Positions 48,399-58,850 of a stretch of 64,000 nt of DNA are shown one piece after another. The notes under the pieces are model-generated. The model saw nothing but the letters and a program-made list of their open reading frames with translations. It was not told where the DNA came from and searched no databases. Where the stretch lies: positions 186,001 through 250,000 of the forward strand of contig NZ_AZED01000014.1 of assembly GCF_001434145.1 (NCBI RefSeq). The letters are read 5' to 3'. This stretch comes from Lentilactobacillus otakiensis DSM 19908 = JCM 15040 (lineage in GTDB: Bacteria; Bacillota; Bacilli; Lactobacillales; Lactobacillaceae). Both the position numbers and the translations under genes were made by a program. Position 1 is the first letter of the stretch, and the number at the start of each line of letters is the position of its first letter.

Positions 48399-50225
48399 AT
48401 GGCGAAGATCCCAGAAGATGTGATTGAAGAAATCAGGTCACAGGTTAACATTGTTGACGTTGTTTCCCAGTTTGTTCAATTGAAACAGTCCGGAAAGAAT
48501 TTATTTGGCCTTTGTCCGTTTCATGAAGAGCGGACCCCATCTTTTTCAGTTTCAGAAGATAAGCAGATTTTCCACTGTTTTAGCTGTGGAAGAGGCGGGA
48601 ACGTTTTCAAATTTATCATGGAACTGCAAAATGTTTCATTCCCAGAAGCAGTCAAAAAAGTTGCTGAGATGGAAAACATTTCCGTTGACGACAAGTATTT
48701 TCGTGAAAGCGGTCATTCTCAGACAAGTGCTGAGAATACGCAGCAAAAAGAATTGATTGACCTTCATGAGCAGAGTGTGAAGCTTTATAATCACATTTTG
48801 ACGAATACCAAAATGGGCCAACCGGCGCTTGATTACCTCCACAAACGTGGAGTAACCGATGATACAATCGCCATTTATCAATTAGGATATGCACCAGCCC
48901 AACGTTTGTTGAAGCCATTTTTTGATGAACGTAAAGTGGACTTCCAATTACTTCGTAAATCAGGATTATTTTCAGAGGATCAGGATGGTCATTTGAGAGA
49001 TCGATTCGTTGATCGGGTGATGTACCCAATCCGAAATGGATCAGGTCAGACAATTGCCTTTTCGGGTCGGTTATTAAGCACCGATTCGGATATGCCCAAG
49101 TATTTGAACAGTCCTGAGACTGAAATATTCAATAAACGTAAAGTTCTGTTTAATTTGGATTTAGCACGGCCAAATATCCGCAGCAAAGATCCAGCGATTC
49201 TCTTTGAAGGATTCATGGATGTCATTACCGCCTATCAAGCGGGGATTAAATCTGGAATTGCCTCAATGGGGACCAGTTTAACTGAACAACAGATTTATGA
49301 TATTAAGCGGATTACCCATGAAGTCGTGATTTCATACGATGGTGATACGCCTGGTCAAAAGGCGATCAAACGCGCGATTGATTCGTTTAACGAGCAAAAG
49401 AGCAATCTGGAGATGAAAATTATCACTGTCCCGGATGGGATGGACCCCGATGAGTTTATTCGCAAAAAGGGTGCTGACAATTTTAAACAGCTGATTGATC
49501 ATGCACAAGCACCGATTGAATTCGAATTAAGTTACCTTAAGAAACAGTACAATTTAGATTCTGAAGTTGATCAGAGCAACTACATTGCTGAAGCTTTAAA
49601 GCTGATTAGTCACGTAGATTCCAGTATTTCCCGGGATTTATATCTCAACCGGTTGGCGGATGAGTTCTCGGTGGATAAACAATTGCTGCAACAGCAGTTG
49701 GCACCACTGATTGCCCAACCTGCTCCGGCACCTGCACGGCAGCAATATAAACAGCCCGTTCAGGTGGCTAAGCAGCCAAAGCATTTCTCACTGGTTGAGA
49801 AAGCCGAGATGCAGCTTATGAATCGAATGCTGCACTACCATGACATTTGGTTAAAGGTAAGTAATGTTTCAGGATTCGCATTTGTTGATGATCAGTATCA
49901 AATGTTGTACCTTTTAGCGGAGGGTTATTTTACCAAGTTCGATGATTATAACGTTGCCACTTTCAGCAATTTGATTTCGGAAGATTCATTGCAAAGTCTA
50001 TTAGTTGATATCGACATGCTCGAACTTCCCGATAATCCGACTGATGCTGAGATCAACAGTTATTTAAACATTTTAATGCATCGAGCCCCCGTGGAAGAAA
50101 AATTAAAGAAAAAACGGGCAGAACTCAAGCAAGCCGTTAAGATTGGTGATGTTGACAAGCAAAGAGAGTTAACAATTGAGATTGTCAAGCTTGAACAACA
50201 GAAGAGAATGAAGCAACAAGTATAA
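48399..50225 (+). CDS. dnaG: DNA primase
   Basis: DnaG makes RNA primers for replication. The start is ATG 48399 behind ATGGGAGGCG; an in-frame extension to 48348 would begin inside the preceding terminator. The product is 608 residues. It has the N-terminal CHC2 zinc finger ([11 protein letters not shown] ... HCFSCGRGG, about 40-67), the RNA polymerase/TOPRIM core with LFEGFMDVI (EGxxD) near 270, and the DxD region SYDGDTPG. The C-terminal helicase-binding domain follows a Pro/Ala/Gln linker (about 445-470). rpoD follows 17 bases later, giving the usual dnaG-rpoD operon. Confidence 0.96.
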   Translation: MAKIPEDVIEEIRSQVNIVDVVSQFVQLKQSGKNLFGLCPFHEERTPSFSVSEDKQIFHCFSCGRGGNVFKFIMELQNVSFPEAVKKVAEMENISVDDKYFRESGHSQTSAENTQQKELIDLHEQSVKLYNHILTNTKMGQPALDYLHKRGVTDDTIAIYQLGYAPAQRLLKPFFDERKVDFQLLRKSGLFSEDQDGHLRDRFVDRVMYPIRNGSGQTIAFSGRLLSTDSDMPKYLNSPETEIFNKRKVLFNLDLARPNIRSKDPAILFEGFMDVITAYQAGIKSGIASMGTSLTEQQIYDIKRITHEVVISYDGDTPGQKAIKRAIDSFNEQKSNLEMKIITVPDGMDPDEFIRKKGADNFKQLIDHAQAPIEFELSYLKKQYNLDSEVDQSNYIAEALKLISHVDSSISRDLYLNRLADEFSVDKQLLQQQLAPLIAQPAPAPARQQYKQPVQVAKQPKHFSLVEKAEMQLMNRMLHYHDIWLKVSNVSGFAFVDDQYQMLYLLAEGYFTKFDDYNVATFSNLISEDSLQSLLVDIDMLELPDNPTDAEINSYLNILMHRAPVEEKLKKKRAELKQAVKIGDVDKQRELTIEIVKLEQQKRMKQQV

Positions 50226-50242
50226 CTTCAGGAGGCGTTTTG

Positions 50243-51547
50243 ATGGCTACTAAAAAAACAGAAGATAAAGTAACAGAAACTAAGACAGCCGCAGCAAAGA
50301 AGACCACTGCTGCCAAAAAGACCACAACAGCCAAGAAAGCTACGACTGCAAAGAAGACCACTGCCACTAAAAAGACGACCGCAAAAAAGGCCACCGCTAC
50401 TCGGGCTAAGTCGACTAAAGCCAAAACGACTAAGGCAGGCAAGTCAACCAAGAAAGCAGACAAGCCTTACAAAAAAGAATTTGATGCCATTGTGAAAGCA
50501 AACAAACCAATTGGCCATATCACCTATGATGAATTGGAAAAGAAGATTCAAAAGCCATATTCTCTGAGTGAAAAGGACATGGAAGGTTTGCTGGAAAGCA
50601 TCGAAGATTCTGGAATCAGTGTCGTTGATGAGAAGGGTGATCCTGATCCACGGGCAATTGGGGCTGCCAAGAAAGTTACCAAGAAGGAGCTTTCAGACGT
50701 TTCCGCACCAACCGGTGTCAAAATCAACGATCCTGTCCGGATGTACCTGAAGGAAATCGGCCGGGTATCTCTATTGAGTGCCGACCAGGAAATTTCTTTA
50801 GCCAAGCGAATTGAAGCCGGCGATGAAGAAGCTAAACAAGAGCTTGCTGAAGCCAACTTACGACTGGTTGTTTCAATTGCCAAACGGTATGTTGGTCGAG
50901 GAATGCAGTTCCTGGATCTAATTCAAGAAGGTAACATGGGCTTGATGAAGGCTGTTGAAAAATTTGATTACCGAAAAGGGTTCAAATTCTCAACTTACGC
51001 AACTTGGTGGATCAGACAGGCGATTACCCGTGCGATCGCTGACCAGGCTCGAACAATTCGAATTCCTGTTCATATGGTTGAAACGATCAACAAGTTAATC
51101 CGAATTCAACGTCAATTACTTCAAGACCTTGGTCGTGAACCATTGCCTGAAGAAATTGGTGCTGAAATGGATATGCCAACGGAAAAAGTTCGTGAGATTT
51201 TGAAGATTGCTCAAGAACCTGTATCACTTGAAACTCCAATTGGTGAAGAGGACGACTCTCACCTGGGTGATTTCATTGAGGATCAAGATGCAACTTCACC
51301 AGCCGATCATGCTGCTTACGAATTACTCAAAGAACAACTCGAGAGTGTCTTGGATACTTTAACAGACCGTGAGGAAAACGTGTTGCGTTTACGTTTCGGT
51401 CTGGATGATGGTCGTACCCGCACCCTTGAAGAAGTTGGTAAGGTATTTGGTGTTACGCGTGAACGGATTCGACAGATTGAAGCCAAAGCTTTGAGAAAAT
51501 TGCGTCATCCTTCACGAAGCAAGCAGTTGAAAGACTTCTTGGATTAA
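50243..51547 (+). CDS. rpoD: Housekeeping RNA polymerase sigma factor RpoD (sigma A) with Lys/Thr/Ala-rich N-terminal tail
   Basis: The primary sigma factor, 434 residues. The start ATG 50243 lies 7 bases after GGAGG; a TTG directly upstream is less likely. Residues about 1-75 are a histone H1-like Lys/Thr/Ala repeat ([11 protein letters not shown] units). Region 1.1 follows ([19 protein letters not shown]), then regions 1.2 and 2 ([20 protein letters not shown]), region 3 and region 4 with the helix-turn-helix [20 protein letters not shown]. Sigma A is often near 370 residues in lactobacilli, so the tail accounts for the extra length. Core function is not in doubt. Confidence 0.97.
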   Translation: MATKKTEDKVTETKTAAAKKTTAAKKTTTAKKATTAKKTTATKKTTAKKATATRAKSTKAKTTKAGKSTKKADKPYKKEFDAIVKANKPIGHITYDELEKKIQKPYSLSEKDMEGLLESIEDSGISVVDEKGDPDPRAIGAAKKVTKKELSDVSAPTGVKINDPVRMYLKEIGRVSLLSADQEISLAKRIEAGDEEAKQELAEANLRLVVSIAKRYVGRGMQFLDLIQEGNMGLMKAVEKFDYRKGFKFSTYATWWIRQAITRAIADQARTIRIPVHMVETINKLIRIQRQLLQDLGREPLPEEIGAEMDMPTEKVREILKIAQEPVSLETPIGEEDDSHLGDFIEDQDATSPADHAAYELLKEQLESVLDTLTDREENVLRLRFGLDDGRTRTLEEVGKVFGVTRERIRQIEAKALRKLRHPSRSKQLKDFLD

Positions 51548-51571
51548 TATAATCGATTAATAATTAAATTG

Positions 51572-51604
51572 AGGCCGGAACATTCACGTGTTCCGGCCTT
51601 TTTG
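51572..51604 (+). terminator. Intrinsic terminator after rpoD
   Basis: AGGCCGGAACA (51572-51582) and TGTTCCGGCCT (51589-51599) form a perfect 11-bp GC-rich stem with a 6-base loop and a T-run. Confidence 0.93.
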
Positions 51605-51704
51605 TCGGCACGGCGATTCTGATAATGGAAAGTCCCACTGAAATCTGTCATTTTGCAATCGAATAATTTATAATGAATTTATACACAAACTTAGGAGCTT
51701 ATTT

Positions 51705-52409
51705 ATGAATAGCACTCATTTATCAAAACGACTACAAACTGTTAGCGATCATGTAGAAGCTGGCAGCCGCTTGGCAGATATCGGTTCAGATCACGCTTAC
51801 TTACCAATTCATCTGGCAAAGAATCACATTATCGATTACGGTGTGGTGGGCGAAGTTGCCAAAGGACCGCTTTCAAATGCAATTTCAGAAATAAAAAAGG
51901 ACAATCTGTTAGATGTTTTGCATCCTCGGTTAGCTGATGGACTCGCCGCAATTCAAGCCGGAGACAACATCGATGCCATCACAATTGCTGGAATGGGTGG
52001 TAACTTGATTACCCATATTCTCGAGGAAGGCAAAGCCAAATTAACTGGCCAAGAAAAGCTGATTCTCCAGCCAAATGTTGGCGAACCAGCCGTCAGAAAA
52101 TGGCTAATGACCCACCAGTATCGCATTTTTGCTGAACAAATCCTCGAAGAAGACGGCCACATTTACGAAATCATAACCGCTAAAAAGTCGCCAGTTCCAG
52201 TCACGTACTCTGACCTGGAGCTCAAGTTTGGCCCGTTTCTACTGAAAGAAAAGTCACCGGTCTTCGTCGCTAAATGGCAGGAAGAAATTGGCCTCTTGCA
52301 GCGAGTGATTCATAATATGCAAAAGGCGGTCGAACCAGACATTGCCAAGATCGATGCGATTCAGTCAGAAATTAAGACAATTGATGAGGTGATCAAGATT
52401 GAAAGCTAG
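51705..52409 (+). CDS. trmK: tRNA m1A22 methyltransferase
   Basis: TrmK methylates N1 of adenosine 22 in some bacterial tRNAs. The 234-residue product has the SAM motif RLADIGSDHAYLPIHLAK near 22-40, the AGMGGNLITHIL motif near 92 and a coiled C-terminal extension. ATG 51705 follows TTAGGAGC. Its end overlaps the next gene by 11 bases, the standard trmK-Nif3 pair placed after rpoD in Firmicutes. Confidence 0.93.
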   Translation: MNSTHLSKRLQTVSDHVEAGSRLADIGSDHAYLPIHLAKNHIIDYGVVGEVAKGPLSNAISEIKKDNLLDVLHPRLADGLAAIQAGDNIDAITIAGMGGNLITHILEEGKAKLTGQEKLILQPNVGEPAVRKWLMTHQYRIFAEQILEEDGHIYEIITAKKSPVPVTYSDLELKFGPFLLKEKSPVFVAKWQEEIGLLQRVIHNMQKAVEPDIAKIDAIQSEIKTIDEVIKIES

Positions 52410-53514
52410 AGATTTAGTCGAACGATTTGAACAATTTGCACCCAAAAAACTTGCCATGGATAAAGATCCCGTTGGTCTGCAGATTGGGTCATTAGATCAA
52501 GAAATTCATAAGGTGATGACCACCCTGGATGTGAGACCCGAAGTCGTTGACGAAGCAATTGACAATGATGTGGACTTCATTTTTGCCCACCATCCGGTCA
52601 TGTTCCATCCCGCACATAATCTTGATTTAGACGATCCACAAAATGCCATGTATGCCAAAATTATTGCCAACCACATCACCGTTTATGCCGCCCATACGAA
52701 TTTGGATTCGGCTGATGGTGGGATGAATGATTGGCTGGCAGAATCATTACAACTCAGTCATTTGACCGGATTGGTGCCTGCTTATGACGAGTCGGTTTTT
52801 CGGCTAACTGTTCAAGTGCAGAAAGTCTATGCGGCTGCAGTTAGAATGTCATTGGTTGATGCTGGTGCGCAAGCAAGCGCTGATCAATACAGTGGTTACA
52901 CTTATGAAATTGACGGTACAGTCTACTATGTTCCCAAAGCCGGTGCTGATCCGACAATGGGTGCGGCCGGTGAACCGAATGAGATTGAAGATTCTCGACT
53001 GGAGTTTGAAGTTCCCGAAAAAAATCTCCACAAAGTTTTGCGGACTTTGGCGGATGTTCATCCTTTAGAAAAACCACTGTATAATTTAATTCGGCTCGAG
53101 GACAAGAAACATCATTTCACAATGGGCCGGATTGGCGATCTGCCACGCAGTATGACTGTCAAAGAATTTGCTGAATATTGTAAACAGGTTTTCTCCGTTT
53201 CTGGACTCCGGGTCATCGCCAAGGACTTGACCAAACCCATTCAACGGATTGCCATTCTTGGCGGCGATGGGGGTAAATTCTTCCACTTGGCTCAGCAGAA
53301 AGGCGCCGATGCCTATGTGACCGGGGATGTCTATTATCACACCGGCCATGACATGTTGGCCGCCGATTTTCCTGTGATTGATCCCGGACATCACATTGAA
53401 AGCATTTGTATCCCCAAATTGGCCAGCATGTTCAAGCGTTGGTCAGACGACAATGACTGGCACCTCGATGTTTATCAGTCTAAAATCAATACTGATCCGT
53501 TCACATTTATGTAA
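52399..53514 (+). CDS. Nif3-like dinuclear metal center protein (YqfO family)
   Basis: A 371-residue member of the Nif3/DUF34 family, the longer form with an inserted PII/CutA-like domain (residues about 130-230). Metal ligands are seen in FAHHPVMFHP near 70, AAHTNLD near 100 and in the C-terminal GHHIE block. The molecular activity is unsettled; GTP cyclohydrolase-like and other roles have been proposed. TTG 52399 is inside the end of trmK and follows GAGGTGATC. Confidence 0.9.
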   Translation: MKARDLVERFEQFAPKKLAMDKDPVGLQIGSLDQEIHKVMTTLDVRPEVVDEAIDNDVDFIFAHHPVMFHPAHNLDLDDPQNAMYAKIIANHITVYAAHTNLDSADGGMNDWLAESLQLSHLTGLVPAYDESVFRLTVQVQKVYAAAVRMSLVDAGAQASADQYSGYTYEIDGTVYYVPKAGADPTMGAAGEPNEIEDSRLEFEVPEKNLHKVLRTLADVHPLEKPLYNLIRLEDKKHHFTMGRIGDLPRSMTVKEFAEYCKQVFSVSGLRVIAKDLTKPIQRIAILGGDGGKFFHLAQQKGADAYVTGDVYYHTGHDMLAADFPVIDPGHHIESICIPKLASMFKRWSDDNDWHLDVYQSKINTDPFTFM

Positions 53515-53534
53515 AGCAAAAGGAGATCATAATT

Positions 53535-54773
53535 ATGGCAAAATACGCAGAATTGATTCCTAATTTTTTGAAATTCGCTAAAATTAATACTAGATCAGAT
53601 CCTAATTCAACCACGATTCCATCATCAGATAGAGAAACTAAATTCTTGAATAATCTCAAGGAATTACTGACTGAAATGGGCTTGGAAAATGTTCATACAA
53701 ACGAACAAAGTGCCTATGTCTTTGCGACCTTACCTGCTAATATCGATAAAAAAGTGCCGACAGTTGGGTTTATTTCACATATTGATACCGCAGATTTTAA
53801 TTCGGAAAATATTAATCCAAAGATCGTCGAAAACTATGATGGTCATTCAGTGATCAAATTGGATGAAAAAGGCGAATACACTTTGGATCCTAAAGTGTTC
53901 CCAAGTTTGAAGAAATACGCTGGTCAAACTTTGATTACCACCGACGGTTCAACGCTGTTGGGCGCCGACGATAAAGCCGGTGTTTCTGAAATCATTTCCG
54001 CGGTGAAATATCTACAAGCTCATCCAGAAATTAAACATGGCGATCTCAAGATTGCTTTTGGTCCTGATGAAGAGATTGGGACTGGGGCTGATCATTTTGA
54101 TGTCAAAGATTTTGGTGCCGACGTGGCCTATACCGTTGATGGTGGCCCACTGGGCGATTTGAATTACGAAACCTTCAACGCTGCCGATGCCAAGGTTGCG
54201 ATCAAAGGGACCGATGTCCATCCGGCTGAAGCAAAGGGCATCATGGTCAATGCAATTCAAGTCGGCATGGATTTCCACGCTGCTTTGCCTGACTTTGATC
54301 GACCTGAGAAAACCCAGGATCGAGAAGGCTTTTTCCACTTGTATGACTTCCAGGGAACGGTTGATCACACCGAAATGGGTTACATCATCCGTGATCATGA
54401 CCGGGATCGCTTTGAAGCCCGTAAACGACTATTCAAAGGGATCGCCAATCAAATGAACAGCGACTTTGGTGAAGACCGTGTCAAAGTCACCATTAAAGAT
54501 CAGTACTACAACATGGGCGAAATCATTAAGAAGGATCCAACTCCCGTTAAGATCGCCGAACAGGCAATGACCAATGTTGATGTGAAGCCACATGTCTTCC
54601 CAGTTCGCGGTGGAACGGACGGCTCCAAGATTTCTTATATGGGTCTGCCAACGCCAAACATTTTTGCCGGTGGTGAAAATATGCACGGTCGATTTGAATA
54701 TGTTTCCGAACAGACGATGGAAAAAGCGGTGGATGTTGTTCTGGAAATTGCAAAATTGTACGCTGAAAAGTAA
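53535..54773 (+). CDS. pepT: Peptidase T (tripeptide aminopeptidase)
   Basis: A zinc-dependent M20 aminopeptidase that removes the N-terminal residue of tripeptides, part of peptide nutrition in lactic acid bacteria. The 412-residue product has metal ligands in GFISHIDTAD near 78, LLGADDKAG near 140, FGPDEEIGTGA near 172 and YTVDGG near 197. A dimerisation domain and the final GGTDGSKISYMGLPTPN motif follow. ATG 53535 lies behind AAAAGGAGATC. The clpB CtsR box begins three bases after its stop. Confidence 0.95.
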   Translation: MAKYAELIPNFLKFAKINTRSDPNSTTIPSSDRETKFLNNLKELLTEMGLENVHTNEQSAYVFATLPANIDKKVPTVGFISHIDTADFNSENINPKIVENYDGHSVIKLDEKGEYTLDPKVFPSLKKYAGQTLITTDGSTLLGADDKAGVSEIISAVKYLQAHPEIKHGDLKIAFGPDEEIGTGADHFDVKDFGADVAYTVDGGPLGDLNYETFNAADAKVAIKGTDVHPAEAKGIMVNAIQVGMDFHAALPDFDRPEKTQDREGFFHLYDFQGTVDHTEMGYIIRDHDRDRFEARKRLFKGIANQMNSDFGEDRVKVTIKDQYYNMGEIIKKDPTPVKIAEQAMTNVDVKPHVFPVRGGTDGSKISYMGLPTPNIFAGGENMHGRFEYVSEQTMEKAVDVVLEIAKLYAEK

Positions 54774-54775
54774 TA

Positions 54776-54792
54776 GGTCAAAAAAGGTCAAA
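54776..54792 (+). promoter_or_regulatory. CtsR operator upstream of clpB
   Basis: The heptad GGTCAAA at 54776-54782 and again at 54786-54792, spaced by AAA, is an exact match to the CtsR tandem-repeat consensus. It lies immediately upstream of the -35 element, so CtsR should repress clpB until heat inactivates it. Confidence 0.95.
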
Positions 54793-54795
54793 TTA

Positions 54796-54825
54796 TTGTT
54801 CAGTGCATTAAAAATTTGATAGTAT
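54796..54825 (+). promoter_or_regulatory. Promoter of clpB
   Basis: TTGTTC at 54796-54801 and TAGTAT at 54820-54825 with an 18-base spacer and a TGa extension. The predicted start near 54832 leaves an 87-base structured leader. Confidence 0.6.
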
Positions 54826-54918
54826 AGCTTTAGTGGTTTGGAATGAAAAGATTGATTTTTGTTTCGAACCTTTTTATTAAAATCAATTTCTAAATTCTAT
54901 TAATAAGGTGATAATTGA

Positions 54919-57531
54919 ATGAATCCTGATAATTTAACTGAAGCAGTGACACAGGCAATCTCCCAAGCACAACAGATTGCCGCAACTCGTAAGCAGCAAA
55001 ACATCACAGTTGCCCATTTATTTAAATTTCTGGTTCAACCTGGTGAGTTGGCACGAGAAATTTATTCGCAACTGGGTTTGAATTTGGAAGATGTCAATTC
55101 TGAGTTGGATGCTGAAATTGATGGCATTGCCACAGTTGAAGGCAGCAATATCAACTATGGTCAATCACTGTCTTCGAATCTGTATGAACTACTGCAGAAC
55201 GCAGAACAGATCAAAAATGAATTTGGCGATACTTACATTGCCGTTGACACCTTGACGATTGCGGTCATGCAGCTTCACGGTGACAAATTCGCCGATTATT
55301 TAGCTGGTAAGGGCATCACTGAACAAAAGGTCCGTAATGTGGTCGAGAAGATTCGTGGCGGACAAAAAGTCACAACTAAGAACCAAGAGGACAGCTACCA
55401 ATCACTTGAAAAGTATGGGACTGATTTGGTTCAAGCTGCTCGGGATAACAAATTGGGCCCGATTATTGGTCGGGATGAAGAAATCCTGGATGTGATTCGA
55501 ATTCTCTCACGAAAGACAAAAAACAACCCAGTGCTGATCGGCGCCCCAGGTGTGGGTAAAACTGCCGTGGTTGAAGGATTGGCCATGCGGATTGCTTCAA
55601 ATGATGTCCCAGAAAACTTGAAGAATAAAACCATTTTCCAATTGGATATGGGATCATTAATCGCCGGGGCCAAATACCGTGGTGAATTTGAAGAGCGACT
55701 GCAAGCTGTTTTGAAAGAAGTCAAAAAAGCTGAAGGTCAAATCATCATGTTCATTGATGAAATTCACAACATTGTTGGTGCCGGTAAAGCAGAAGGCAGC
55801 ATGGATGCCGGCAATATCTTGAAGCCAATGCTGGCAAGGGGTGAGCTTCATTTGATTGGGGCCACCACCATTGATGAATACCGGAAGTACATGGAAAAAG
55901 ACAAGGCCCTTGAACGCCGGTTCCAGCGGGTGATGGTCCACGAACCATCCGTTGAGGATACGGTCACCATTTTAAGAGGTCTCTCTGAAAGTTTGGAGAT
56001 TCACCATGGCGTAAGAATTCACGATAATGCTTTGGTGGCTGCAGCCAAACTCTCTGACCGGTACATCACCGACCGTTACTTGCCGGACAAAGCTATTGAT
56101 TTAGTTGATGAAGCCTCAGCTGAGATTCGGGTTGAAATGAATTCCAGTCCAACCGAACTTGATCAGTCAAAGCGCCAAATGATGCGTCTTGAGGTTGAGG
56201 AAGCGGCTTTGAAGCAGGAAACTGACGAAGCTTCCAAAAAGCGCCTCAAAGAGGTTGAAGAAGAATTAGCTAACATTAAAGAAAAGGTTAATCAACTGAA
56301 TGCACGTTGGTCGCAGGAAAAAGAAGCGATCAAGAAGATTTCTGATAAAAAGAAACAGCTTGATCAGGCTAAAAACGACTTGAAACAAGCTGAAAACACC
56401 TATGATTTAAACAAGGCAGCTGTTTTACAACATGGTACGATTCCACAATTGGAAGCTGATTTGAAGAAACTTGAAGACAATGACCAACATTCAGACTGGC
56501 TGGTCAGCGAATCGGTGACCGCTAACGAGATCGCCGATGTTGTGAGTCGAGAAACCGGGATTCCGGTGACCAAATTAGTTGAAGGGGAACGTAAAAAGCT
56601 GCTCCATTTGGCAGACAATCTCCATAAACGGGTGATTGGCCAAGATGCTGCGGTCACTGCCGTCTCAGATGCCGTTATTCGCTCACGTGCGGGCTTGCAG
56701 GACCCAAGCAAGCCATTGGGTTCATTCTTATTTCTAGGCCCTACTGGGGTTGGTAAAACTGAATTAGCCAAGGCCTTAGCCGAAGACCTCTTTGATTCCG
56801 AAGATCACATGGTTCGAATCGATATGTCGGAATACATGGAAAAAGAATCAGTTTCAAGGCTCGTCGGAGCTGCCCCAGGATATGTTGGTTATGAAGAGGG
56901 CGGTCAGCTGACGGAAGCTGTTCGTCGAAATCCATACACGATTGTGCTGTTTGATGAAATTGAAAAAGCCCATCCGGATGTCTTTAATATCTTGCTGCAG
57001 GTTTTGGATGATGGCCGTCTGACTGATAGTCAAGGGCGGACGATTGATTTTAAAAACACAATTTTAATTATGACTTCTAACTTGGGATCGGATATTTTGC
57101 TTGAAGGCACTGATGAAAATGGTGTGATTTCAGATGAAGCCCAGAAGCAGGTGAACCAGTTGCTCAAAGCATCATTCAAACCAGAATTTCTCAACCGAAT
57201 CGATGATGTGATTACCTTTACACCATTGACCAAAGCGGATATTGAAAAGATTGTTTTGAAATTAATTAACCAATTATCTGGCCGGACAAAGGCTCAAGAT
57301 ATTAAGTTGTCGATTTCGGATGAAGCCAAACGCTGGATTGCGGACAATGGTTATGAACCGCAATATGGTGCTCGACCACTTCAGCGATATGTCACCAACG
57401 TTGTTGAAACACCTCTGGCTAGAATGATCGTGGCTGACCAAATCAAGCCGCACAGCGTTGTTCATATTAATCTTGATGGTGACAAGTTGACGTTTGTGCC
57501 AGAACAGTTGCCAGCTGATAAGCCAATCTAA
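54919..57531 (+). CDS. clpB: ATP-dependent disaggregase ClpB
   Basis: ClpB is a Hsp100 hexamer that extracts proteins from aggregates with DnaK. The 870-residue product has an N-terminal Clp_N domain (1-145), a first AAA+ module (Walker [10 protein letters not shown] near 210) and a long middle coiled-coil region (about 405-525). The second AAA+ module follows (GPTGVGKTE near 610, sensor region [11 protein letters not shown]), then the C-terminal oligomerisation domain. The start ATG 54919 follows AATAAGGTG. Regulated by a perfect CtsR box, in contrast to the HrcA-controlled dnaK operon. Confidence 0.97.
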   Translation: MNPDNLTEAVTQAISQAQQIAATRKQQNITVAHLFKFLVQPGELAREIYSQLGLNLEDVNSELDAEIDGIATVEGSNINYGQSLSSNLYELLQNAEQIKNEFGDTYIAVDTLTIAVMQLHGDKFADYLAGKGITEQKVRNVVEKIRGGQKVTTKNQEDSYQSLEKYGTDLVQAARDNKLGPIIGRDEEILDVIRILSRKTKNNPVLIGAPGVGKTAVVEGLAMRIASNDVPENLKNKTIFQLDMGSLIAGAKYRGEFEERLQAVLKEVKKAEGQIIMFIDEIHNIVGAGKAEGSMDAGNILKPMLARGELHLIGATTIDEYRKYMEKDKALERRFQRVMVHEPSVEDTVTILRGLSESLEIHHGVRIHDNALVAAAKLSDRYITDRYLPDKAIDLVDEASAEIRVEMNSSPTELDQSKRQMMRLEVEEAALKQETDEASKKRLKEVEEELANIKEKVNQLNARWSQEKEAIKKISDKKKQLDQAKNDLKQAENTYDLNKAAVLQHGTIPQLEADLKKLEDNDQHSDWLVSESVTANEIADVVSRETGIPVTKLVEGERKKLLHLADNLHKRVIGQDAAVTAVSDAVIRSRAGLQDPSKPLGSFLFLGPTGVGKTELAKALAEDLFDSEDHMVRIDMSEYMEKESVSRLVGAAPGYVGYEEGGQLTEAVRRNPYTIVLFDEIEKAHPDVFNILLQVLDDGRLTDSQGRTIDFKNTILIMTSNLGSDILLEGTDENGVISDEAQKQVNQLLKASFKPEFLNRIDDVITFTPLTKADIEKIVLKLINQLSGRTKAQDIKLSISDEAKRWIADNGYEPQYGARPLQRYVTNVVETPLARMIVADQIKPHSVVHINLDGDKLTFVPEQLPADKPI

Positions 57532-57561
57532 ACTGGCAGGAAAATGGAGGAGGATTTTGCC

Positions 57562-58443
57562 GTGTTAACCCATTACACCATTCCAACTGGGAACCGAACA
57601 CAGCTAGCTGTTGCCGTTTTTCCGACGGATCAGGCCAAAGGAATTGTCCAGATCATTCACGGGGCACTTGAGCACAAGGAGCGGTATTATGAGTTTGCTC
57701 AATTTTTGAGTGCTCATGGCTACGTCACTGTTGTGTCGGATAATCGCGGCCACGGCGCATCGGTCTCACAGGATGATCCATGGGGCATCATGCGCAGCAT
57801 TCCCCAGTTAATTGATGACCAGCTTTTAGTGACCAAGTTTATCAAAGATCAGTATCCAGGATTGCAAGTCAGCTTGTTTGGTCACTCATTCGGGTCGATT
57901 TTAGCCCGATTATATCTCCAGCATCATGATAATGAAGTCAATGCAGTGGCACTAACTGGAACGGCGAATTATATTCCAATTGTGCCGTTGGGGCTTTTGA
58001 TTGGTAAGGCATTCTTGAAAATTTACCCGGAAAATGCCAAATGGACTTTCTTGTCAAAGATATCCGGTCTGGCACCGGGCGATCATTCCTGGTTGAGCTA
58101 TGATCACGAAAATATTCGCAAAGTAACTGAAGATCCATTGATGATGGACGAATATCCGGTAAAAAGCTTAGTTACATTGTGGCAGGGGGATTTTGCCCTT
58201 AAACAAATCCACCATTTTGATTGTGCCAACCCCCATTTACCAATTCTGAGCTTGGTTGGGGCAGAGGATAAATTCAGTGGTGGTGAAAAAGGGTTGGCCG
58301 ACACAGTTTCGACCCTTCATAAAATCGGGTATCAAAATGTGATCAGCATTCGTGAACCACACATGAAACACGAAGTTCTTCAAGAAACTAAGCGAAGCGT
58401 CGTTTTTGACCGGCTTCTGAAATTTTTTGAAATTCACCGCTAA
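57562..58443 (+). CDS. Alpha/beta hydrolase, monoacylglycerol lipase-like
   Basis: A 293-residue serine hydrolase of the Hydrolase_4 (lysophospholipase/monoacylglycerol lipase) group. The oxyanion-side IIHGALEHKERY is near 38, the nucleophile elbow GHSFGSI near 112, the acid VGAEDKFSGG near 235 and the histidine in HMKHEVLQE near 272. The GTG at 57562 is chosen because GGAGGAGG (57547-57554) lies 7 bases before it; ATG 57544 would be part of that site. It follows clpB by about 30 bases and may be read from the clpB promoter. Substrate unknown. Confidence 0.85.
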   Translation: MLTHYTIPTGNRTQLAVAVFPTDQAKGIVQIIHGALEHKERYYEFAQFLSAHGYVTVVSDNRGHGASVSQDDPWGIMRSIPQLIDDQLLVTKFIKDQYPGLQVSLFGHSFGSILARLYLQHHDNEVNAVALTGTANYIPIVPLGLLIGKAFLKIYPENAKWTFLSKISGLAPGDHSWLSYDHENIRKVTEDPLMMDEYPVKSLVTLWQGDFALKQIHHFDCANPHLPILSLVGAEDKFSGGEKGLADTVSTLHKIGYQNVISIREPHMKHEVLQETKRSVVFDRLLKFFEIHR

Positions 58444-58462
58444 TGATGATTAAGTATGACAA

Positions 58463-58495
58463 AAAAAGCTATGGCAGAAACTGCCATAGCTTTTT
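58463..58495. terminator. Bidirectional terminator between hydrolase and small membrane protein genes
   Basis: AAAAAGCTATGGCAG (58463-58477) and CTGCCATAGCTTTTT (58481-58495) are perfect 15-bp arms with a 3-base loop. A- and T-runs at the ends let it work on both strands for the converging genes. Confidence 0.93.
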
Positions 58496-58511
58496 ACGTT
58501 TCAATGAAACA

Positions 58512-58718
58512 CTAATCTTTTGATTTACTTGATGTTGCTGAATCCTTGCTGATAAGATAAATACCGTTGACAGCAATAAATGCGGTAAGAGCGGCAGCAA
58601 TCCCAATCTGGGAAGGATCCCATGTTCGTACTTCAAGGGCGGAACCTATGTAACCAATGATTTCTCCAAAGATATAAGCCCATAAAACAGCCACGATATT
58701 TGAACTAATAAGTTTCAT
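58512..58718 (-). CDS. Small membrane protein, YjzD/DUF2929-like
   Basis: A 68-residue protein with two hydrophobic segments (about 4-26 and 38-58) and a short charged C-terminal tail rich in Ser and Lys. The opening MKLISSNIVAVLWAYIFGEI and length resemble the DUF2929 (YjzD) family of Firmicutes; this match is from memory. The ATG 58718 follows GAGGTGG with 8-base spacing; an upstream GTG at 58730 lies inside that ribosome binding site. It is divergent from dnaE, next to which this gene family is often found. Function unknown. Confidence 0.7.
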   Translation of the reverse strand: MKLISSNIVAVLWAYIFGEIIGYIGSALEVRTWDPSQIGIAAALTAFIAVNGIYLISKDSATSSKSKD

Positions 58719-58815
58719 GTCTAACGCCACCTCACAATCAATAGCATTTTAGCATATATTTTGTGAAAAATCATCATTTATTTAATTTGGAATTCGAATG
58801 TGGGCTTGATAAATT

Positions 58816-58824
58816 TGGTATAAT
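58816..58824 (+). promoter_or_regulatory. Extended -10 promoter of dnaE
   Basis: TGgTATAAT at 58816-58824, perfect hexamer with extension, about 27 bases upstream of the GTG start. No good -35 is seen at 17 bases. Confidence 0.6.
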
Positions 58825-58850
58825 TTCAGTTAGGAAAGAAGGGCAATATT

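Noticed and set aside
50285-50465. Short repeats (AAGAAGACCACT-like) as possible mobile or CRISPR repeat
   Set aside because: They lie in frame in rpoD and encode the Lys/Thr/Ala tail; unit lengths vary by codon multiples.
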